NCBI GenBank assembly: GCA_013289665.1
Contig: JABCZN010000002.1
Span: 248,001-312,000, forward strand
Direction: 5' to 3'
Source of the DNA: Acidobacteriota bacterium
GTDB taxonomy: Bacteria > Acidobacteriota > Terriglobia > Acidiferrales > UBA7541
DNA: 64,000 bases
In this document: positions 9,294-18,491 of the stretch, piece by piece
Layout of the letters: each line of letters begins with the position of its first letter
How positions within the stretch are numbered: position 1 is the first letter of the stretch
The notes under the pieces: generated by a model
Seen by the model: only the letters and a program-made list of their open reading frames with translations
Databases searched by the model: none
What the model was told of the DNA's origin: nothing
Made by a program: the position numbers and the translations under genes

Positions 9294-9744
9294 AGAGGTT
9301 CGCAGGTTGAGGGAAGAAAGAAAGACCGGGAGATCCCTGGAGAGGTTTTCTGGGGATTTTTTTGTTGGGGGATTGCGTGTTGGACGGCATTTGAACAGGA
9401 AGCTTTATGGCCGATTTGAGGAACGGCCATTGCCGGGGGAGAAATGCCCTTCAGATGGCGACAGAAACGCCCATTCGGGAGAATGGTGTTCCCGGGAATG
9501 GCGGTCAGTCTCTGAAGGCGGCCGCTACCGGGTGGTTGGATTTGGATCCGGGAAGATTGCGTCAGGCCGTAAAAGCGGGAGTTTTGCTCCCGCACTCAAA
9601 AACGAGTGGGACTGGGGATCTAGTACGTACAGAATGATTGTCCTCTAGGCAGGGGGATCGAATCAGGATAGAGTTCAGGCCTGCGGTCGGATGTCCCCGC
9701 TAATCGCGGTGGTTCCGGATGGAACTGGAGCAGGAGGTGCTCAG
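9294..9744. other. Intergenic region, no gene seen
   Basis: About 450 bases without a supportable gene. Short open frames here lack recognisable starts or family features. The palindromic family A repeat at 9571-9597 is the only structured element I can name. The segment 9340-9370 is T/G-rich (TTTTCTGGGGATTTTTTTG) and could include the recR transcript end, but no proper stem precedes the T run. Confidence 0.55.
9571..9597. repeat. Palindromic intergenic repeat, family A copy 2
   Basis: AAAAGCGGGAGTTTTGCTCC followed by CGCACTC. Arms GCGGGAG and CTCCCGC pair around a short T-rich loop, and the CACTC tail is shared with the copies at 2344 and 24924. It is flanked by non-coding sequence on both sides. 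Confidence 0.75.
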
Positions 9745-10068
9745 ATGGCTGGACTTGAGCACTACATGACACAGTACGACCACGAGCATCATTCTGTTTG
9801 GAACAAGATATTGCACGGAATCGGAATTCCGCTGATTTTTGCGGGATTGATCCTGCTGGTGCTGCTACGGTGGCGCTGGGGTGTCGGATGTTTCCTGGGC
9901 GGATGGGTGCTGCTGTTGCTGGGCCACCGGATTGAGGGCAACAAGCCGGCATTTTTTCAAGGACCGGTGTATTTGCTGGTTGGGCCAATCTGGGTGGCGA
10001 AGGAAATTTGGGATAGCGTGACGGGTTCAGACAGCGAGCAGAATGCAGCCGAGCCGAAAAAGCCATAG
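9745..10068 (+). CDS. DUF962 / Mpo1-like integral membrane protein
   Basis: 107 aa from the ATG at 9745 (MAGLEHYMTQYDHEHHSVWN). The family signature is clear: HxxHxxxxNKxxHxxGIPL at the N-terminus, two to three hydrophobic segments, then GHRIEGNKPAFFQGPVYLLVGP. The yeast member Mpo1 (YGL010w) is an iron-dependent dioxygenase that alpha-oxidises 2-hydroxy fatty acids, with the conserved His residues as metal ligands; the same His are present here. Bacterial members are mostly uncharacterised, so activity is an inference. An upstream in-frame ATG at 9691 would add 18 residues without family similarity. Confidence 0.85.
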   Translation: MAGLEHYMTQYDHEHHSVWNKILHGIGIPLIFAGLILLVLLRWRWGVGCFLGGWVLLLLGHRIEGNKPAFFQGPVYLLVGPIWVAKEIWDSVTGSDSEQNAAEPKKP

Positions 10069-10109
10069 ATATCGGTAACTAGACGAGCGAAGAGAACGGT
10101 ACGGCGACC

Positions 10110-12779
10110 ATGCACGAAGAACCCGGCGGCCCTGAACTGACGGACGAAACAGGCGAAATGTCGATAGAGGGCGCAACAAACACAACCGAGGAATTGAGGA
10201 AGCGGCGAAGCACGCGCATCGTCCAGGCTGTGCCATTGATGGTGACAGGGGTCGACGCGCTGGGGCGGCCGTTTGCGGAGCGGACTTCGACGCTGATTAT
10301 CAATTGCCACGGGTGCCGATACCAATCGAAACATTACGTTCTGAAAAACATGTGGGTGAACCTGGAGGTTCCGCACCCGGAACAGGGCCATCCGCCGCGG
10401 CGGGTGCGCGGGAAGGTGGCTTGGATCCAGAGGCCGCGAACGGTCCGGCAACTGTTCCAGGTGGCGCTGGAGCTGGAGGCGCCGGGGAATGCCTGGGGGA
10501 TTGCGTTTCCTCCCGACGACTGGTTTGGGTTTCCGGAAGAAAACAAATTTGGTTCGAATCCCGCTTCGGCGATGGATTTGCCGCCGAGCATCGGGATGCC
10601 GGCAATGGGAGACACTCCGCTGCCGATCGTGGAGGCAGAACCGGGAGTGGCGACGCCGGATAATGTGCGTGTCTTCCCTGCCCCGGCGAGCGCGACGGAT
10701 GCGTCATTGCAACTGGCGCGGCAATTGGCGCGATTGCTGGCGGAGGCCAAGCAACAGATTCAGAGCGCAGCGAAAGAAGCGGCCACGCATGCAGTGGCAG
10801 CGGAACGGCGGCTGAGCGGCGAGGAGTGGGAACGGAAGTACACGGCTTATCGGGAAGATGTGGCGCGCGAAACGGCACAGGCCATCGGAACAATCCAGGA
10901 AGAGACCGAGGTGCGGGCGCGAACGGCGCAGGCGGCGGCTGCGGAATCTCTGAAAGAGGAGCTGCCGCGATGGCTGGCACCGCAACTGGAACAGCTTACC
11001 CATGAACTCATGGCGCACCTGGCGAGAGAAGGGGCACTGCAGCGGGATCAACACGAAAAGCAGCTGGCCGGCGCGCAAGATGCGCTGCAAGCGCTGTGCT
11101 CGCAGGCCGAGGAGGCGGCGGCAAAGTTGCGGACCCATGCCGAACAGGTGGAGTCCGAGGCCGCGGCGCGGGTGGAGGCGATAAGACAACAGGCGGAAGA
11201 AGCCGCAGGAGCGCAAAAAGAGTCGCTGGGCGCAGTGCTGACGGAGATTCAGGAGAAAGTGAGCGCTTCCTTTGCTGAGGCGCAGACGGTGATGCGCGAG
11301 CAGTTGGCGCAGGAGATGGGCTTTGCGGAGCAGCAGACGACGGTGGCGTTAGAGGAACACGCGAACCGGTTGCGCGAGGAGTTAAAGCAGGAAGGCGCGG
11401 CGCAAAGCGCGTCGGTGATGGGATCGCTGGGCGAGCACGCGAAGCAACTGGAAGAAGTGCTGGCGCGGGCGAATCAGGCGACGGAGCGCCTGGAGCAGTA
11501 CGCCGCGCGGATTGAAACCGTGCAGCAGGAAGCGATCAGCGGGTTCCAGGTGCAGCTCGGGGATCTCTTGAGCCAGCACCGGAATGATCTGCAGCGGCAG
11601 TCGGACACTTTGTTCGAGGAGGTTTACGCGCGCATTCGGGGCAGCTTTGAAGCGGCGAACAGCGAGGCGCTCGAAAAGTTCGAACAGCACGTGGAATCGA
11701 TGGTGCAGCCGCATATCACGCGGACGGAGGAGGCGGTGCACCGGTTGGCGGGAGGGCGCTCGCTGCTCGATGCGGCTCTGACGATGCAGCAGGATCGCAT
11801 CCGGAATTCGGCCGACGAGTCGTTTGCGGAATCGCTGGCGCGGTTTCGGGAGAACCTGGGAACGGTCGAGCAAGTGCTTAGCGAGTCGGCGCAGGGGATC
11901 ACCACGCGACACCTGGAGGAACTAGAAGGCAAAGCGGTGGACCTGAAGCACCACACGATGGAGGAGATGTTCAAGTCGGCGGAGTGGTATGAGAAGAAGG
12001 CGCAGACGCAACTGCAGAGTACGACGGAAAAGCTGACTGAGCAGGCGGGAGCGCAGTTGCGGGAGAAGGCCGGAGAGGTTTCGAGTTTGTTTGCCAGCGA
12101 GCTCAATCACGCCAGCCGGAGCTATGTGGAGCAGAGCCACCGGCAGATGGAAGAGTCGGTGCGGGAGTCGTTTGAGCGGATACGGATATTGTCGGCAGAA
12201 GCGGCAGATACGACTTCGGCGGCATTCACGGATGAGATCCAGCGGAACGGGCGGCAGGAGCTCGAAGGGTTCATGGAATTGATGCAGAAGACGGTGGAAG
12301 AGTCGCGGGAGCGCCTGGACGCGGCGCGGGAAGTGATGAACCACAAACTGACTGTGGAACAGGACGAGTTTCTGCGGCGATTCCAGGCGGGGATGGGGGA
12401 ATCCGTGGACCAGAAGCTTCGAGAATCAGAGGAGAAGGCGCGGGCGGAGTTTGAGGCGCTGTGGGAGTCCTGGAAGAGGATGACGGCGGAGCAACAGGCG
12501 GAAGTGCGCAGCGGGTTGCATAAGTTGGGCGACGAGGCTGTGGGGGAGTTTCGCGGACGGTTGGAGAATATTTCGAATTCGTGGATGGTGGCCACTGTGA
12601 CCACACTGAATCATCAATCGCGGGACGTGATTCGGCAGATTGCGGCGACGGCGGAGGAGAGGTTGCGGGAGGCGTCGGCGGAGGTGTTCGCGACGTTTGG
12701 AGAGACGCTGCGCGAGAAATTGCAGCAGATTGCGGCGGGGTTTGAGAAGGGGCGAGGGGCGAAGGCCGGAGGCGGGTAG
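10110..12779 (+). CDS. PilZ-like domain protein with very long coiled coil
   Basis: 889 aa with no signal peptide and no membrane segment. Residues about 30-140 look like a PilZ domain: RRSTRI matches the RxxxR motif, but the second c-di-GMP motif is NCHGCRY instead of (D/N)xSxxG, so ligand binding is uncertain. From about residue 185 to the end the protein is almost uninterrupted heptad-type helix, rich in Glu, Ala, Gln and Arg, with internally similar blocks, suggesting a filament- or apolipoprotein-like rod over 100 nm if fully extended. The name of such proteins in databases varies. A cytoplasmic scaffold or polarity factor responding to a second messenger is a guess. No operon partner is obvious. 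Confidence 0.75.
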   Translation: MHEEPGGPELTDETGEMSIEGATNTTEELRKRRSTRIVQAVPLMVTGVDALGRPFAERTSTLIINCHGCRYQSKHYVLKNMWVNLEVPHPEQGHPPRRVRGKVAWIQRPRTVRQLFQVALELEAPGNAWGIAFPPDDWFGFPEENKFGSNPASAMDLPPSIGMPAMGDTPLPIVEAEPGVATPDNVRVFPAPASATDASLQLARQLARLLAEAKQQIQSAAKEAATHAVAAERRLSGEEWERKYTAYREDVARETAQAIGTIQEETEVRARTAQAAAAESLKEELPRWLAPQLEQLTHELMAHLAREGALQRDQHEKQLAGAQDALQALCSQAEEAAAKLRTHAEQVESEAAARVEAIRQQAEEAAGAQKESLGAVLTEIQEKVSASFAEAQTVMREQLAQEMGFAEQQTTVALEEHANRLREELKQEGAAQSASVMGSLGEHAKQLEEVLARANQATERLEQYAARIETVQQEAISGFQVQLGDLLSQHRNDLQRQSDTLFEEVYARIRGSFEAANSEALEKFEQHVESMVQPHITRTEEAVHRLAGGRSLLDAALTMQQDRIRNSADESFAESLARFRENLGTVEQVLSESAQGITTRHLEELEGKAVDLKHHTMEEMFKSAEWYEKKAQTQLQSTTEKLTEQAGAQLREKAGEVSSLFASELNHASRSYVEQSHRQMEESVRESFERIRILSAEAADTTSAAFTDEIQRNGRQELEGFMELMQKTVEESRERLDAAREVMNHKLTVEQDEFLRRFQAGMGESVDQKLRESEEKARAEFEALWESWKRMTAEQQAEVRSGLHKLGDEAVGEFRGRLENISNSWMVATVTTLNHQSRDVIRQIAATAEERLREASAEVFATFGETLREKLQQIAAGFEKGRGAKAGGG

Positions 12780-12887
12780 GGCTGGGGCTCTCGGAGAAAA
12801 GCGACCAGGGATCGTGGATAACGGATACGAGCGAGCAGGAAGCATAAGCGGGTGGACGAGTTTTAGGTTTGTGATGCGGATTACCCC

Positions 12888-12916
12888 CGAAAAGCGGGAG
12901 CTTCGCTCCCTCACTC
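12888..12916. repeat. Palindromic intergenic repeat, family A copy 3
   Basis: CGAAAAGCGGGAGCTTCGCT followed by CCCTCACTC. The arms GCGGGAG and CTCCCTC differ from the perfect palindrome at one base, and the CACTC tail is retained. It lies between the PilZ/coiled-coil gene and the gene at 12985. Confidence 0.7.
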
Positions 12917-12984
12917 AGAACTAGGCGCGGCGACCCGCGCAACCACACGAAGCGGCGAGAACCTGTATAATTTGGGGATTGACC

Positions 12985-13665
12985 ATGGCCAACCGGGCGT
13001 ATCTGCGCGTGTGGACACGCGACTTTTCTGAACAGACGATGATCGCGGAATTTGCACGTTTTCTGACGACGGCACCGGTGTCGGAGCGGCCGAACGGATT
13101 CCAGATGCTGACGGTGCAACCGGTGGATTATACGATCCCCTCCGAGGTGGAGTGGGATTTGCGGGATGCCAAGTATGGGCCGGCGGAGATTGCGGCGCTG
13201 GCGATCCAGGATCTGAATGCGGACACCGCGTTTCTTGTGGACGCCAAATGGGGCTTGTGGAATTTCGACATTGAGACGTTGAAATGGGAGAACGAGCCGC
13301 AGCCGTTGACGCTGATTTGCCAGGGAACGGCGTTTGAAGACGGGGCGGGAGCCGTTGAGGGGCACTTCATCGCGGACCTGGGGTTCGAGCATTTGTTCAC
13401 CGGGCACGCGGGATTGCTGGCGCCCGGGGCGGCGTCGAATCCGTTTGCGAGTTCTGACCATCCGGTCGAGAAACGCTTTCGCGCGTGGATGGGAAGCGGG
13501 GAGAATCTGAAGCAATATCACCAGCGGACAAGAGAAAACATCCAAAAACTGTTTGGATGGGTGGAGGCCGTCGAGGCGGCGCTGCCAGTGGAGCGGAGCG
13601 TGCTTTGGAGCGAGGGCGAGGAAAATTTCGAGGCAAGGCTGGATGCAATTTTGGGACAGAGATAA
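12985..13665 (+). CDS. Conserved hypothetical protein
   Basis: 226 aa, starting MANRAYLRVWTRDFSE. It appears cytoplasmic: no signal peptide or membrane segment. The sequence is mixed alpha/beta with several Trp residues (DAKWGLWNFDIETLKW) and a C-terminal helix rich in Glu. I do not recognise the family and see no catalytic motif. A TATAAT hexamer at 12966-12971 stands 14 bases before the ATG, so if it is a -10 element the messenger would be leaderless or nearly so; TTG at 12979 is an alternative start in the same frame. Confidence 0.7.
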   Translation: MANRAYLRVWTRDFSEQTMIAEFARFLTTAPVSERPNGFQMLTVQPVDYTIPSEVEWDLRDAKYGPAEIAALAIQDLNADTAFLVDAKWGLWNFDIETLKWENEPQPLTLICQGTAFEDGAGAVEGHFIADLGFEHLFTGHAGLLAPGAASNPFASSDHPVEKRFRAWMGSGENLKQYHQRTRENIQKLFGWVEAVEAALPVERSVLWSEGEENFEARLDAILGQR

Positions 13666-13910
13666 GTGCTAAATCATCAGTTTTCAGTTTTGAGTAAAGA
13701 AGGAGTACTGCGGGGCTGTCGGAGATGGCGAGGTAGCGTTTGCTGAGTTGTAGGGCAAAACGGATGCGGCGAGTGCTAGCACACGGGACTGGCAGCCGCT
13801 AGAATTGGGTATCCCGGCCTGAACCGATCATGGGTGTAAGCCGCGGATTTTTCCGAGAAGGCTTTGATTACGCATCGGTTGAAGGCACGTCTACTCTAGA
13901 AAGGATCGGA

Positions 13911-14504
13911 ATGCATCGTCCCCTAATCCTTGTGATGGCGGCAAGCTTCGTGCTGTTTGGATGCGGTTCAGAAGGTGCGAAGACGACCGCGGAGACCGAG
14001 AAGAAAGCCGCGGAGCAGGCGGTTCCTGAAGAGATGCAGGATGCGGCGAAAGCACTTTTGGGAAGCGAGGCGCAGGTGCTGCAGTTTGGAGATTTGGCAA
14101 GGACCGGAAAGCAGGAAGTGCTGGTGGCAAACGTGGTGCCGAACACCCCGAAGAGCGTGATTGCCGGGACGGTAGTGACGCGGGCGGTAGTGGCGGAAAA
14201 GGAAGAAGACGGCCAGTGGGTGGAGCTGATGCGCGCCGACGAGCATCTGAAAAATGCCAAGGGCTTTCTCGGACAGACGCCGCTGGTGGCGGTGACCGGA
14301 TGGAAGCTGCAGTATGAGCAGAGCTCGGAAAAAGGGTTGACGATTTACTTCACGCCGATCAAGGCGGGAAGCAACGAGCGGACGCTGCCGATTGCGGTTG
14401 CGTGGAACCCGGCGACGAAGCGCTACCAATCGATGGACCTTTCCTACCAGCATTTCCTGAATGAAGCGCCTACGCTCGAAAACCCGAGGTCGATGCTGCG
14501 ATGA
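13911..14504 (+). CDS. Lipoprotein, unknown function
   Basis: 197 aa from the ATG at 13911, preceded by AAAGGAT. The N-terminus MHRPLILVMAASFVLFGC carries lipobox LFGC. An acidic/basic low-complexity linker (about 20-50) is followed by one beta-rich domain with no recognised catalytic motif. Its stop overlaps the start of the ABC exporter gene by four bases (ATGA at 14501), so the lipoprotein and the two exporter subunits are probably translationally coupled. That arrangement suggests an envelope accessory role for the exporter, but I have no direct evidence for it. Confidence 0.75.
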   Translation: MHRPLILVMAASFVLFGCGSEGAKTTAETEKKAAEQAVPEEMQDAAKALLGSEAQVLQFGDLARTGKQEVLVANVVPNTPKSVIAGTVVTRAVVAEKEEDGQWVELMRADEHLKNAKGFLGQTPLVAVTGWKLQYEQSSEKGLTIYFTPIKAGSNERTLPIAVAWNPATKRYQSMDLSYQHFLNEAPTLENPRSMLR

Positions 14505-16441
14505 GCACATCGGCGGCAGTGCTGCGCGCGGGGGGGCCGAGGAAGCCGGGGGTGTCGACCTGGGAGAATCTGCGCGGGCTGTGGCCGTACTTGGGAAGGT
14601 ATACGGGAACGATTGCGCTGGGGATGGTGGCGCTGGTGATCATGGGGCTGATCGGCGTGATTGTGCCGCTGGCGACGGGAATTATTACGGATACTGTTGC
14701 GGGGAGTGCGCGGCCGTTTGAGCAAGTGGCTCCCGGGGTCACCGCAGACATCGGAGCGCTCAATCGGCTGAGCAAACTGGTACCGCATTACCAGCCGAGC
14801 AGCCGGGGAACACTGGGTTTTTATTGCCTGGTGATTGTGGTGTGCATTGCGCTGAAGGGGCTGATGTCATTCCTGACGCGCTGGGTGCTGATCGGGGTTT
14901 CGCGGGATATTGAGTTTGATATCAGGAGCGACCTGCTGGACCGGCTGCTGGTGATGGAGCCGGAGTTTTACGTGCGCAACAGGACGGGCGAGCTGATGTC
15001 GCGCGCAACGAACGATTTGAATGCCGTGCGCATGGTGCTTGGCCCGGGGATCATGTACACGGGGACCACGGTCATTACGATGGTTCTCTCCATCTTCATT
15101 CTGACGATCATCTCCCCTTCTTTGACCCTATGGGTGCTGCTGCCGGTGCCGGTGGTGGCGTTTGCGGTGCGGCATTTCGGAAAAGTCATTCACGAGCTTT
15201 ACGAGAAGATTCAGGCTTCGCTGGCGACCTTGTCGGCAAAGGTGCAGGAGAATCTTTCGGGGGTGCGCGTCGTTCGTGCTTACGCGCAGGAGGAAGCCGA
15301 GGTTCGCGGGTTCGACGAGCCGAACCGCGAGTACGTGGCCAAGAACATGCAGCTGATCAAAACCTGGAGCATGTTCATGCCATCGCTGACGGCGCTGATC
15401 GGGACGACGTTTCTGATCGTGCTGTGGCAGGGCGGGTACCGTTATTTGCACGGACAGATGTCTTTGGGTGCGTTGATTACGTTCAACACGTATCTTGGGC
15501 TGCTGGTGTGGCCGATGATCGCGCTGGGCTGGGTGACGAATATTTTTCAGCGTGGCGCCGCGTCGATGGGACGGTTGAACTATATTTTGACGGCCAAACC
15601 GCAGATTGATGACCGGACGGCAAAGGTCAGCCCGGAGACGCGGATTGAGGGAACGATTGAATTCCGGAATCTGAAATTTACCTATCCAACCGCGGATCTG
15701 AACACCGGGAAGAACGGCGTGAATGGACATGGGGGCGAACCGAAGGCGGTCCTCGAGAATATTAACCTGACGATTCCGGCCGGTTCAACCGTGGCGATTG
15801 TCGGGCCGACGGGCAGCGGGAAAACCACATTGGCGGCGCTGATTGCGCGGCTTTGGGACGCGCCGGAAGGATCGATTCTGATTGATGGGCGGCCGATACG
15901 AGAATGGCCTGTCGAAAGCCTGCGACGGGCGATCGGCTATGTGCCGCAGGATACGTATCTCTTCACGGAGAGCCTCGGCGAAAATATTGCGTTTGGTTTG
16001 GAAAATTTCGAATTGCCGCAAGTGCGCGAGGCCGCGCAAATCGCGAACCTGGATAGCGACGTGCAGGACTTTGCGGGCCAGTACCAGACCATGGTGGGTG
16101 AGCGCGGAATCACGCTGTCTGGCGGCCAGAAACAGCGGACGGCGATTGCCCGGGCGGTGATCCGGGATCCGCGGATTCTGATTCTGGACGATTCCCTGTC
16201 CGCGGTGGACACGCAAACCGAGGAGAAGATTCTGGGGCAACTGCGCGGCGTGATGCGCGGGCGAACGACGATTCTGATCGCTCACCGGACTTCGACCGTG
16301 CGCGACGCCGACCAGATCGTGGTGATTAAAGACGGTGGGATTGTCGAGCGCGGCACCCACGATGATTTGCTGGCTCGCGGCGGATATTACGCGGATCTGT
16401 ACCAAAAGCAGCTGCTGGAAGAAGAGCTCGAACGGGCATGA
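14501..16441 (+). CDS. Heterodimeric ABC exporter, subunit with degenerate Walker B (MdlA-like)
   Basis: 646 aa: six-helix exporter transmembrane domain (about 25-350) followed by the nucleotide-binding domain. Walker A is GPTGSGKTT, Q-loop PQDTYLF, signature LSGGQKQR (canonical), H-loop IAHRTST. Walker B reads ILILDDSLSAVD, with Asp in place of the catalytic Glu. That substitution marks the non-hydrolysing site of heterodimeric exporters such as E. coli MdlA and Thermotoga TM287. The partner with complementary changes is encoded next, overlapping by four bases. Substrate unknown; lipid or peptide export is usual for the group, and the nearby lpxB makes a lipid worth considering. Confidence 0.92.
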   Translation: MSTSAAVLRAGGPRKPGVSTWENLRGLWPYLGRYTGTIALGMVALVIMGLIGVIVPLATGIITDTVAGSARPFEQVAPGVTADIGALNRLSKLVPHYQPSSRGTLGFYCLVIVVCIALKGLMSFLTRWVLIGVSRDIEFDIRSDLLDRLLVMEPEFYVRNRTGELMSRATNDLNAVRMVLGPGIMYTGTTVITMVLSIFILTIISPSLTLWVLLPVPVVAFAVRHFGKVIHELYEKIQASLATLSAKVQENLSGVRVVRAYAQEEAEVRGFDEPNREYVAKNMQLIKTWSMFMPSLTALIGTTFLIVLWQGGYRYLHGQMSLGALITFNTYLGLLVWPMIALGWVTNIFQRGAASMGRLNYILTAKPQIDDRTAKVSPETRIEGTIEFRNLKFTYPTADLNTGKNGVNGHGGEPKAVLENINLTIPAGSTVAIVGPTGSGKTTLAALIARLWDAPEGSILIDGRPIREWPVESLRRAIGYVPQDTYLFTESLGENIAFGLENFELPQVREAAQIANLDSDVQDFAGQYQTMVGERGITLSGGQKQRTAIARAVIRDPRILILDDSLSAVDTQTEEKILGQLRGVMRGRTTILIAHRTSTVRDADQIVVIKDGGIVERGTHDDLLARGGYYADLYQKQLLEEELERA

Positions 16442-18318
16442 GCAATATTCACGAAGAAGAGGCGCTGGGCAAGGCATATGATTCGCGCCTGATGAAGCGC
16501 CTGCTGGATTACATGCGGCCGTACAGGTGGCGTGTGATCATCGCGCTGGCACTGGTGGCGATTGTGACGCCGCTCGAACTGGCGCCGCCGCTGCTTTTCA
16601 AAAAGACAATTGACGATTACCTGGTACCGGGTTTCGGCGGGAAGTTGCCAATGGCCACAGCGTGGAACGGGGTGCTGCTGATCAGCCTGGCTTATCTTGG
16701 CGTGCTCGTATTCGACTTCCTGGCGCAATATATTCAGATCCGCATCATGCAGCGCGTGGGGCAGCAGACGATGTATGACATGCGGACCGAGATTTTCGGG
16801 CGGCTGCAGCGGCTGCCGATGAGCTATTTCGACCGGAATCCGGTTGGGCGGTTGATGACGCGTGTTACGACGGACGTGGACGCGTTGAATGATTTGTTCG
16901 CCGCCGGCGTCGTGACCATGATCAACGATTTTTTCCTGCTGGTGGTGATGGCGGGACTGCTGTTCAAAATCGATTGGCGGCTGGCGCTGGCTACGCTGGC
17001 AGTGCTGCCGGGAATTCTGGTAGTGACGCTGATCTTCCGGAAATACGTACGGGATGCCAACCGGAAGATACGGACGGCGATCGCGCGAATCAATTCGTTT
17101 TTGCAGGAATATATTTCCGGGATGGCGGTGGTGCAGCTCTTTAACCGCGAAAAGAAAGCGCGGCAAGAGTTTGCAAACCGAAACAAGGACAATATGCTGG
17201 CGTGGCGGGACGCCATTCTGGCCTATGCCGTGTTTTATCCGGCTGTGGAATTCCTGAGCTTTTCGACGATTGCGCTGATTTATTGGGCGGGCGGAAACCG
17301 AGTGCTGGGCGGCTCGCTGAAAATCGGGGTGCTGATTGCATTCACGATGTTTGCGCAGCGGTTTTTCCGGCCGATTCAGGATTTGAGCGAGAAATTTAAT
17401 ATTTTGCAGTCGGCGATGGCGGCTTCGGAACGGATTTTCAAGCTGCTGGATGAGCCGATCACGATTCAGTCGCGTGCGGATGCCAAACATATTACGTCGC
17501 CGCGCGGGGAGATTGAATTCCGGAATGTGTGGTTCAGCTATCGGGACGTGGAGCAGCCGGCGGAAGAGGACTGGGTGCTGCGTGATGTGTCGTTCCGCAT
17601 GCAATCGGGGCAGACATTTGCGATTGTGGGGCATACGGGAGCCGGGAAAACGACGCTGATTTCGCTGCTGCTTCGATTCTATGATATCCAGCGCGGGCAG
17701 ATTCTGCTGGATGGCGTGGACATCCGGCTGCTCGATTTGCAGGAATTGCGGAAACAGTTTGGGATTGTGCTGCAGGATCCATTTTTGTTCAGCGGAACGA
17801 TTGAATCGAACATCCGGCTGGGCACGCCGGGGATTACCCGGCGGGATGTGGAGAAGGCGCTCGAAGAGATTGGGCTGGGCGATTTCATTCGTTCGTTGCC
17901 GCAGGGCGTGGAGACGGAAGTGAACGAGCGCGGGTCGACACTGTCAGTCGGGCAGCGGCAGTTGATCAGTTTTGCGCGAGCGCTGGCGCATAATCCGCGG
18001 TTTTTGATTTTGGACGAGGCTACTTCGAGTGTGGATACAAAGACGGAGCTTTTGATTCGGGAGGCGCTGGATCGACTCTTGAGTGGGCGGACGGCGCTGG
18101 TGATTGCGCACCGGTTGAGCACGATTCAGCATGCGGACCGGATACTTGTGTTTCATAAAGGCCGGCTGCGGGAAGAGGGCGCGCATCAGGAGTTGTTGGC
18201 TTTGCGCGGGATTTACTACCGGTTATACCAGTTGCAATACAAGGAACAGGAACTGCACGAGGCGAATGGTGTTGCGGGAGCGGCGGTGTTGCCGGCGCCT
18301 ACGCCCGCGAGCGACTGA
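16438..18318 (+). CDS. Heterodimeric ABC exporter, catalytic subunit (MdlB-like)
   Basis: 626 aa, with the same TMD-NBD layout as its neighbour. Walker A GHTGAGKTT and Walker B FLILDEATSSVD (catalytic Glu present) form the active site together with the canonical LSGGQ of the 14501 subunit. Its own signature is LSVGQRQL, the altered form also found in E. coli MdlB, and it faces the degenerate Walker B of the partner. So each subunit carries exactly the deviation expected for one dead and one live ATP site. Translation is coupled by the ATGA overlap at 16438. The C-terminal tail after residue about 590 is low-complexity Ala/Pro. Confidence 0.93.
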   Translation: MSNIHEEEALGKAYDSRLMKRLLDYMRPYRWRVIIALALVAIVTPLELAPPLLFKKTIDDYLVPGFGGKLPMATAWNGVLLISLAYLGVLVFDFLAQYIQIRIMQRVGQQTMYDMRTEIFGRLQRLPMSYFDRNPVGRLMTRVTTDVDALNDLFAAGVVTMINDFFLLVVMAGLLFKIDWRLALATLAVLPGILVVTLIFRKYVRDANRKIRTAIARINSFLQEYISGMAVVQLFNREKKARQEFANRNKDNMLAWRDAILAYAVFYPAVEFLSFSTIALIYWAGGNRVLGGSLKIGVLIAFTMFAQRFFRPIQDLSEKFNILQSAMAASERIFKLLDEPITIQSRADAKHITSPRGEIEFRNVWFSYRDVEQPAEEDWVLRDVSFRMQSGQTFAIVGHTGAGKTTLISLLLRFYDIQRGQILLDGVDIRLLDLQELRKQFGIVLQDPFLFSGTIESNIRLGTPGITRRDVEKALEEIGLGDFIRSLPQGVETEVNERGSTLSVGQRQLISFARALAHNPRFLILDEATSSVDTKTELLIREALDRLLSGRTALVIAHRLSTIQHADRILVFHKGRLREEGAHQELLALRGIYYRLYQLQYKEQELHEANGVAGAAVLPAPTPASD

Positions 18319-18337
18319 GGTGAGTTTCTCTTGGCGC

Positions 18338-18432
18338 CTAAGCGAAGCGCCTACCTCCCTCCTCAGGCGGGCAGCCAGCAATGGATATGCCATGCCACAA
18401 AGGGGCGCAGGCAGGAGTGCCTGTGCCAAACT
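18338..18432. repeat. GC-rich palindromic intergenic repeats (family B fragment plus a second hairpin)
   Basis: Two adjacent elements fill the gap before lpxB. The first (AAGCGAAGCGCCTACCTCCC to GGCGGGCAGCC) resembles the family B copies at 50984 and 52083. The second is the hairpin GCGCAGGCAGGAGTGCCTGT (18407-18426), whose arms CAGGCA and TGCCTG are separated by GGAG. No gene is visible in this stretch. Confidence 0.6.
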
Positions 18433-18491
18433 GGAGAGGCCACAGAGCGAAATAAAAGTGGTCGCCGATTACTTGTGAGATATTCAGGCTG

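Noticed and set aside
9407-9637. 76-codon frame in the recR/DUF962 gap
   Set aside because: It runs through a palindromic repeat, has no SD and no protein-like pattern.
10550-10562. GGTTCGAATCCC, resembling a tRNA T-loop
   Set aside because: It lies inside the PilZ/coiled-coil coding frame and no acceptor or anticodon arms can be folded around it.
12271-13545. 424-codon minus-strand frame across the end of the PilZ gene and the next gene
   Set aside because: Antisense to two supported genes and an intergenic repeat; no recognisable domain.
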